Below are positions 59,601 through 64,000 of a stretch of DNA of 64,000 bases, piece by piece. Numbering within the stretch: the stretch's first letter is position 1; every line of letters begins with the position of its first letter. The translations under genes were made by a program, and so were the position numbers. The notes under the pieces are model-generated. The model was not told the origin of the DNA, did not search any database, and was given only the letters and a program-made list of their open reading frames with translations. The DNA comes from Trebouxia sp. TZW2008 (lineage: Eukaryota; Chlorophyta; Trebouxiophyceae; Trebouxiales; Trebouxiaceae). The stretch lies in NCBI GenBank assembly GCA_002118135.1, contig BDIU01000259.1, positions 47,627-111,626 on the forward strand, in the 5' to 3' direction.

Positions 59601-62600
59601 TCATCAGGGAGGGCTTGTACCGCCCCTGTACCTTCATAGCAGCATCAACACTAGGTTAGATGGCCAAATTTCAGAAAGCACTGTGGAAGCTGAATGGGCA
59701 CGAAGGATCAGCCAACTGTTCAAATCCCAGGTACGGGCTTTCTGCTGGCTACCCTTCTGTCAAAACACTCCGCATGCAAAGAAATAATGAAATATGGTAA
59801 AAAATGCACAACAGCATTTGTACTAGGTTAGATGGCCAATTTTTCAAAAAGTGCTGTGGAAGCTGTATGGGCAAGAAGAATCAGCCAACTTTTCAAACCT
59901 CAGGTGTGGGTCATGTTCTACCCTACTTCTGCAACCATACCCTTGAATTTGATGCACAGCAGCATACATGCTAGGTTACATGGCCAGATCTCAGAAAGCA
60001 CTGTGGAAGCTGCATGGGCACAAAGAGTCAGCCAGCTTTTCGAATCACAGCTGTGATTGCTTGCTGGATCTTCACATTTCAAATCTTTTTCAGTGTGCAG
60101 AGCTATTGTGACACCGTTTATGGTTGTGACAGACCTGCTTAGCATATGCTGGACTTTCTGATCAATGATTTTCAATGTCATTGCTACTGTTTCCACATGA
60201 CAGTGCTACTGTTTCCACACGACAGTGCTACTGTTTCCACACAACAGAACAGCAAAATTGAATCAGATTTTACTGATGTTAACAGGCAGCAATGCCTTGT
60301 CTATAGGCCAATATCATATGCCATAAACGTGTGGGCGTATGCCTCACTTGCAGCTTGCTGTCTATGCCTGCAGGTAGGTCTGGTGAAGAAATATGGGGAT
60401 GTTGACGCAGTCCCAGGGATGCTGAATCTGGTAAAGCTGGAGCTGGGAATGAGCCCAGAAATAGAGTTCACACAGGTGGTTTTTCCCATCTTGCTGTGAT
60501 GAGATGCATTGCCAAGGCCAAGCTCACAATGATTCATCTGATTATGGTGCAAGTGAAATGGTTTGCCAATGCTACAGTCAATTCAATGCATGTGAGATTT
60601 GCATGCCCAGAAATCTTTGCGCGCATTCAAGGTGCAGGTAACATCTGTTGCTACACACATAAGTAAGCCAGAGACCCATTGCAAAGCAACCCCATGCTGT
60701 CAAGTCTCAAGAGCAGCCTATATAGGGGCATGAATTTTACTTTATTGTTTTATTTTATTACTTTATCTTATTACGTCCGCTGCTACAGACAAATCAAACC
60801 AGTTGGCAAGTCAACAGCTTGCCAGCTGAGCACTCACAAAGCCGCAGGAATTTGGTCCAACTGAACAGCCTTTCAATGAGCGAAACTTCAAAATCATGCA
60901 CCCTTTATCGCTTGGTTTACAGGTGACATGTGCTGCAACAGACAGACCCAAATCAGTCTCAAATCAACAGCTTGCCAGCTGGGCATGGAGAAACCACAGG
61001 AGTGCAGTCTTTTTGGACAAAATCTCAAGAAATTTCGCAAATCTGTGCATGTTTGAATCCCTTGATGTGCATGTATGTTGCAGATTACATGCGCTGCTAC
61101 ACACACGCCCAAGCTACTTTACAAGCCAACAGCTTGCCAGCTGGGTTATCACTACATTGCTGGACTTTAATCTGTATAGGAAAGTCTTTGAACCAGCATG
61201 TGGTCGATCATTTGAGACTTCCAACAACCCCTCAGTTGCGCTTGTTTCCTAGGTGACATGTGCTGCTACGGACAGACCCAAATCTGTCTGTAAGTTGACA
61301 GCTTGCCAAGTAGGCATTCAAAAGACCGCAGGAATCTGGCCTTTGTTGGACAGCCTCTTAACCAGTTTGTAATTAATTGCAAGTACAAAAGTTTTGTAAT
61401 TACTTGGAAGTATAAAAGTTCTGAGCAGCGCTTATGCTGCAGGTGACACGTGCTGCAACGGACAAACCCATCCCCGTCTACAAGTCAAACGCTTACCAGC
61501 TGGGGATTCATAAACCCGCAGGAATTTGGCGTTTGCTGGACAGCCTTCCAACCACTTTTTGAGCCTTCAATTTCCCTCATGCAGTATTATTTTGTAGGTG
61601 ACATGTGCTGCGACGGATAGACCCAAACCAGTCTACAAGTCCACAGCTTGCCAGCTGGGCATCCACAAAACCGCAGGGATTTGGCCTCTGCTAGACAGCC
61701 TCCTGCCCTCTGGCCACATTTCACTGCTGGTTAAGCGGTGGTTACGCCGCCTGCTGCTTCTGCCACCACCAACTGAAGTGGCAGCATCCATTCGCACTGC
61801 CTGTCAGTTCCTGAAAGGTCAGCATTCTTCATCATTTCCTCACCTTCTTCTTATTGTTGCCTCACCACTTGCTCATCCTTTCTTCACCATTTCTCACTCT
61901 CTCAGCTGACCTAGCTGCTGGCTAGGCACTGGTTATGCCACCTGCTGTTTCTGCCACCATCCCCAGATATAGCAGCATCCGTTTGCACTGTGTGCCAGTT
62001 GTGAACGGTAATCATTCTTCACTGTTCGAGATCTGGTGCACAATCAGCTGTCACTTCTGGAGTAGCATGTTTGGCTGCTGCAGAGCTTAGGGTTCCCCTG
62101 CCACAGTACCCAACCCTAGGCACGAGCAACATCGTACTGAAGCTGCGAGCGCGCGAAGCCAACGAGATCTTCTTCCGCGAGCTTTCCAGCGTATTACGCG
62201 CCGTAAAGGGCACTTGCGATAGCCGCGCCCTGCAGCCCCTGGCAACTGCCCTGCTGCCGGCTGTCTTCCAGGAAACGAAAACGGAGCTAAATGTGCAACA
62301 GCTTTCAGATGCCTGCCTGTGAGTGCCGTATCCTACACTGCTTCTTCTCTTGGTAAAATGCTTGCTGTTGGGGAGCCTGTATGCTATGTCTGCAGTTTCT
62401 GAGACATGAGCATATGTTTTGGTCTGAGGCAAATGCATGTCACAGTAATGCGGCTGTATTTGTCCGAGCAAAGTACGTATGCTGCCAGAAATTGTTTTTG
62501 TTTGTATTGGCACAATGCTCTGCATCAGATGCATACTGTCCAATGTCTGTTGTCCAGCAAAACATGATTTGCTCTGCTGCAGAAAGTGCCACAAGCAGAT

Positions 62601-64000
62601 TGAAGATGTGATAGATGGAAAGCTGCTTCAGAGTGACACCATACCTGCTTCATCTTCTCTTTTGGCACAAACAAATGCAGTGCTCTTCATCAAGATGTGC
62701 TGTACAATCTATTTTGTCCTGTCAAATGCGTTTGCGCTGCTGCAGAAAGTGCCACAAGCAGGTTGATGATGTAGTTGAGGAAGAACAGGAAGACCTGTTA
62801 CAGAGTGACACCATATGTGCAGATTCTTCTCATTTTGCCCATCCAAATGTAGTGCTCTTCACAAGAATGTGTTGCACAGGCTTTGTCACCTAATTGAATT
62901 TTGTTCTGCTGCAGTAAGTGCCACCAGCAGATGGATGATGTAGTCGAGGAAGAACAAGGAGAGCTGCTTTCTCCCTGTTGCTTGTCTTCTTGGGTGCACA
63001 CATACTTAGCCCTCTCTCTAGGATACATGCTGAGCATTCTTGGATGTGACGCTCAACATGTTTTGTTCTGCTGCAGAAAGTGCCACAGGCAAATTGATGA
63101 TCTAGTTGAGGAAGAAAAGGAAGATCTGCTTTCTGCCATTTGCTTGTCCTCTCGGGTGCACACGTACTTAGCCCTGTCCATGGAACACATGCTAAGCATT
63201 CTTGGATGTGACGCTCAAAATGTTTTGTTCTGCTGCAGAAAGTGCCACCAGCAGATTGACGAGGTGGTTGAGGAAGAACAGGAAGAGCTGCTTCAGAAGC
63301 ACACACAGCTGGCTGCTGCAGAAGCATCCAAGCCCCAGGTAGCACTTGAGAGCAATTTTTTCTTTGTTCAGGAAAGTTGTTTGTGGACGTAGCAAGTAGG
63401 CAAATGCAAACTCCTCCAAATCCAAGCCCCAGATAGCCTTGCAAACTGTTCTCATGTACAAATTTGGGACTTTGACAAATTGGGACTTTTGTCTGAACTC
63501 ACAGTAATTATGTCTTTGTTCAAAAGGCAATTCACTGAACATTGCAGAAAGATCCACTTGTCAGCCCCAGGTAGCCTTGCAAACGTTCTCATGTGCAGAC
63601 TTGAGGTTGTTAACTGAACTCACAGTTCTGATATGCTTTGTGAAAGAACAAGCAGCTGACCAGGTCCTTGTGACCTGAATCAATACAGATCAAACTCATG
63701 ACATGAACCAGTTTCAGCCAAAGATGCTGATCTGCAAAAGATAGCAGCCCAGTTTTCACGTGCAGGTCTCTTCTGATTGGAGAAACGCACTGGTCAAACT
63801 GGTTGTGGTTGACTTACATCAAATGCAAATTCCATCTTGCCCGAGGGCAAACAAATGCCATGATGCATACAAAATTTTTATCTATCAATGGAATGCTGTA
63901 CAGGCCTCTTCTGGTGGAATAGAAGACCTAGGAAAATTGTTTGTGACCAACATACATCAATGCAATTCCAAGCTTGCCCAAAAGCAATCAACTACCATGA
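56665..64000 (+). CDS. MSH1: MSH1-like MutS homologue, N-terminal part, runs off right edge
   Basis: Exons 56665-56886, 57716-57877, 58506-58700, 59524-59730, 60374-60475, 61598-61817, 62084-62318 and 63239-63338 join in phase for about 480 residues. MutS domain I is clear: VALVRVGEFYETMGTDAVML, then AGLNPM, PPRAGCPIVNLRRTLYDLVE and VVCEEAPEQ, the spacing and AGLNP..AGCP words of plant MSH1. Then come the connector (GVVTPAQPQYLHGM, ILGVAAAVGGYKV, TCQVTEGLTEDAVSARLH) and the start of the core (GIWPLLDSLLPSGHI, LLVKRWLRRLLLLPPP). The ATPase and any GIY-YIG domain lie beyond the window. MSH1 suppresses recombination and mutation in plant organelle DNA. No transit peptide is seen in exon 1. Five of the eight exons have truncated echoes beside them. 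Confidence 0.8.
57317..57620 (+). pseudogene. Two 5' copies of MSH1-like exon 2
   Basis: Copies start at 57317 and 57525; the intact exon is at 57716. The first encodes VGEFYESMGTDALMLVQHVG and then decays after the GYPLRTG codons. The second is shorter and frame-damaged. Spacings are 208 and 191 bp. Confidence 0.85.
58080..58440 (+). pseudogene. Two 3' copies of MSH1-like exon 2
   Basis: 'ccctccatgacttactttagcaatctggcttgc' (58099) and 'ccctccatgacctactttggcaatctggcttgc' (58389) echo 'accctttatgacctggtagaacaagctggcctg' at the end of exon 2 and carry following intron words (cttcttctac / cttcttctgctt). They lie downstream of the intact exon. Confidence 0.72.
58795..58990 (+). pseudogene. 3' copies of MSH1-like exon 3
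   Basis: 58797-58897 repeats QYLHGMVDD(K)MDAHDFQAS to GVAAAVGGYK with the gtgact donor almost unchanged, about 197 bp after the real donor. A second remnant (acttgcatggcatggcatgatg) is at 58965-58990. Confidence 0.85.
59077..59440 (+). pseudogene. Three 5' copies of MSH1-like exon 4
   Basis: Copies start near 59077, 59217 and 59357, ahead of the intact exon at 59524. They read VMAFDVDKLTCQVTAALTED, MELDVDVLTCQVTAALTED and VMEVNVEMRTWRVTEGLIED. Spacings are about 140, 140 and 167 bp. The first and third keep a tag acceptor. Confidence 0.85.
59815..60053 (+). pseudogene. Two 3' copies of MSH1-like exon 4
   Basis: TRLDGQISESTVEAEWARRI of the intact exon end recurs as a frame-shifted copy ending at 59902 with cag|gtg, and as ARLHGQISESTVEAAWAQRV ending near 60053, both downstream. 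Spacings are about 172 and 151 bp. Confidence 0.85.
60638..61560 (+). pseudogene. Array of six 5' copies of MSH1-like exon 6
   Basis: Copies start near 60638, 60770, 60923, 61084, 61253 and 61443; the intact exon starts at 61598. The shared core is 'ggtgacatgtgctgc.acggacagaccc' and 'acagcttgccagctgggcat'. The last two extend to GIWPLLDSL-like codons. All lack the LLVKRWLRRL half and a donor. Spacings are about 132, 153, 161, 169, 190 and 155 bp, and similarity falls with distance from the intact exon, although not strictly. Confidence 0.88.
61905..62007 (+). pseudogene. 3' copy of MSH1-like exon 6 with donor
   Basis: 'ctgctggctaggcactggttatgccacctgctgtttctgccacc..gcagcatccgtttgcactgtgtgccag' copies the end of exon 6 and its gta donor position, 190 bp downstream of the real donor (61818). 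Confidence 0.82.
62583..63200 (+). pseudogene. Array of four 5' copies of MSH1-like exon 8
   Basis: Copies start at 62583, 62746, 62915 and 63077, each after ctgctgcag, before the intact exon at 63239. They encode KCHKQIEDVI, KCHKQVDDVVEEEQEDL, KCHQQMDDVVEEEQGEL and KCHRQIDDLVEEEKEDL against KCHQQIDEVVEEEQEEL. Spacings are 163, 169, 162 and 162 bp. None includes the HTQLAAAEASKPQ end. The frame is kept in the core of the last three. Confidence 0.9.
63415..63600 (+). pseudogene. Two 3' copies of MSH1-like exon 8 end
   Basis: 'tccaagccccag' plus following intron bases recur at about 63419 (agatagccttgcaaac) and 63556 (aggtagccttgcaaac), downstream of the real junction at 63338/63339. Confidence 0.65.
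63760..64000. repeat. Direct repeat at the right edge
   Basis: 'aggtctcttctgattggag..acatcaaatgcaaattcca.cttgccc' (63765-63845) is repeated as 'aggcctcttctggtggaat..acatcaatgcaattccaagcttgccc' (63903-63980), about 138 bp apart. It is probably another intronic echo; the exon it belongs to may lie outside the window. Confidence 0.6.

Noticed and set aside
1479..64000. Transposable elements or introners as the source of the intronic copies
   Set aside because: Each copy matches its own neighbouring exon rather than a shared element, and I see no terminal repeats, target-site duplications or transposase/reverse transcriptase genes.

Overview
The window is nuclear DNA of a green alga, most likely a trebouxiophyte-type chlorophyte (the class is an inference). 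The evidence is intron-dense genes with GT-AG and occasional GC-AG introns, a plastid-targeted KAS III, a land-plant/green-alga MSH1-type MutS homologue, a plant-type leucine-rich-repeat (LRR) protein and algal LRR surface proteins. I see no bacterial operons, CRISPR arrays, rRNA, tRNA, reverse transcriptase or transposase. Exon models were built by hand from splice consensus, reading-phase continuity and family motifs.

Layout. 1-544 (-): 5' end of a GT90/CAP10-like glycosyltransferase, head to head with a GT61-like glycosyltransferase (1479-6946, +). 7734-10621 (-): plastid 3-oxoacyl-ACP synthase III with an intact Cys-His-Asn triad. 11402-14369 and 15400-19198 (+): a tandem pair of secreted LRR proteins with the same 7-exon structure. 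20108-20824 (+): F-box-like protein. 21846-22067 (+): small charged protein. 22712-27526 (+): Dnmt2/TRDMT1-type methyltransferase with a large repeat-bearing insertion. 28272-34767 (+): plant-type LRR protein. 35838-37100 (-): five-exon plastid-targeted protein of unknown function. 38132-46542 and 47569-53581 (+): a tandem pair of large LRR-ectodomain polytopic membrane proteins, each broken by one nonsense codon at a different place. 55080-55960: a 133-bp tandem repeat. 56665 to the right edge (+): MSH1-like MutS protein, cut off before its ATPase domain.

The main discovery is a structural rule that recurs in most of the multi-exon genes. Many exons are accompanied by one to seven decayed, truncated copies of themselves inside the flanking introns. 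Copies lying upstream hold the end of the preceding intron, the acceptor and the 5' part of the exon. Copies lying downstream hold the 3' part of the exon, the donor and the start of the next intron. Spacing is usually about 120-190 bp. In each case one complete exon remains and keeps the reading phase. The pattern looks like recurrent local tandem duplication of short segments that span a splice junction ('exon echoes'). It fills introns with decoy splice sites and may feed the LRR exon amplification seen in the large receptor-like genes.
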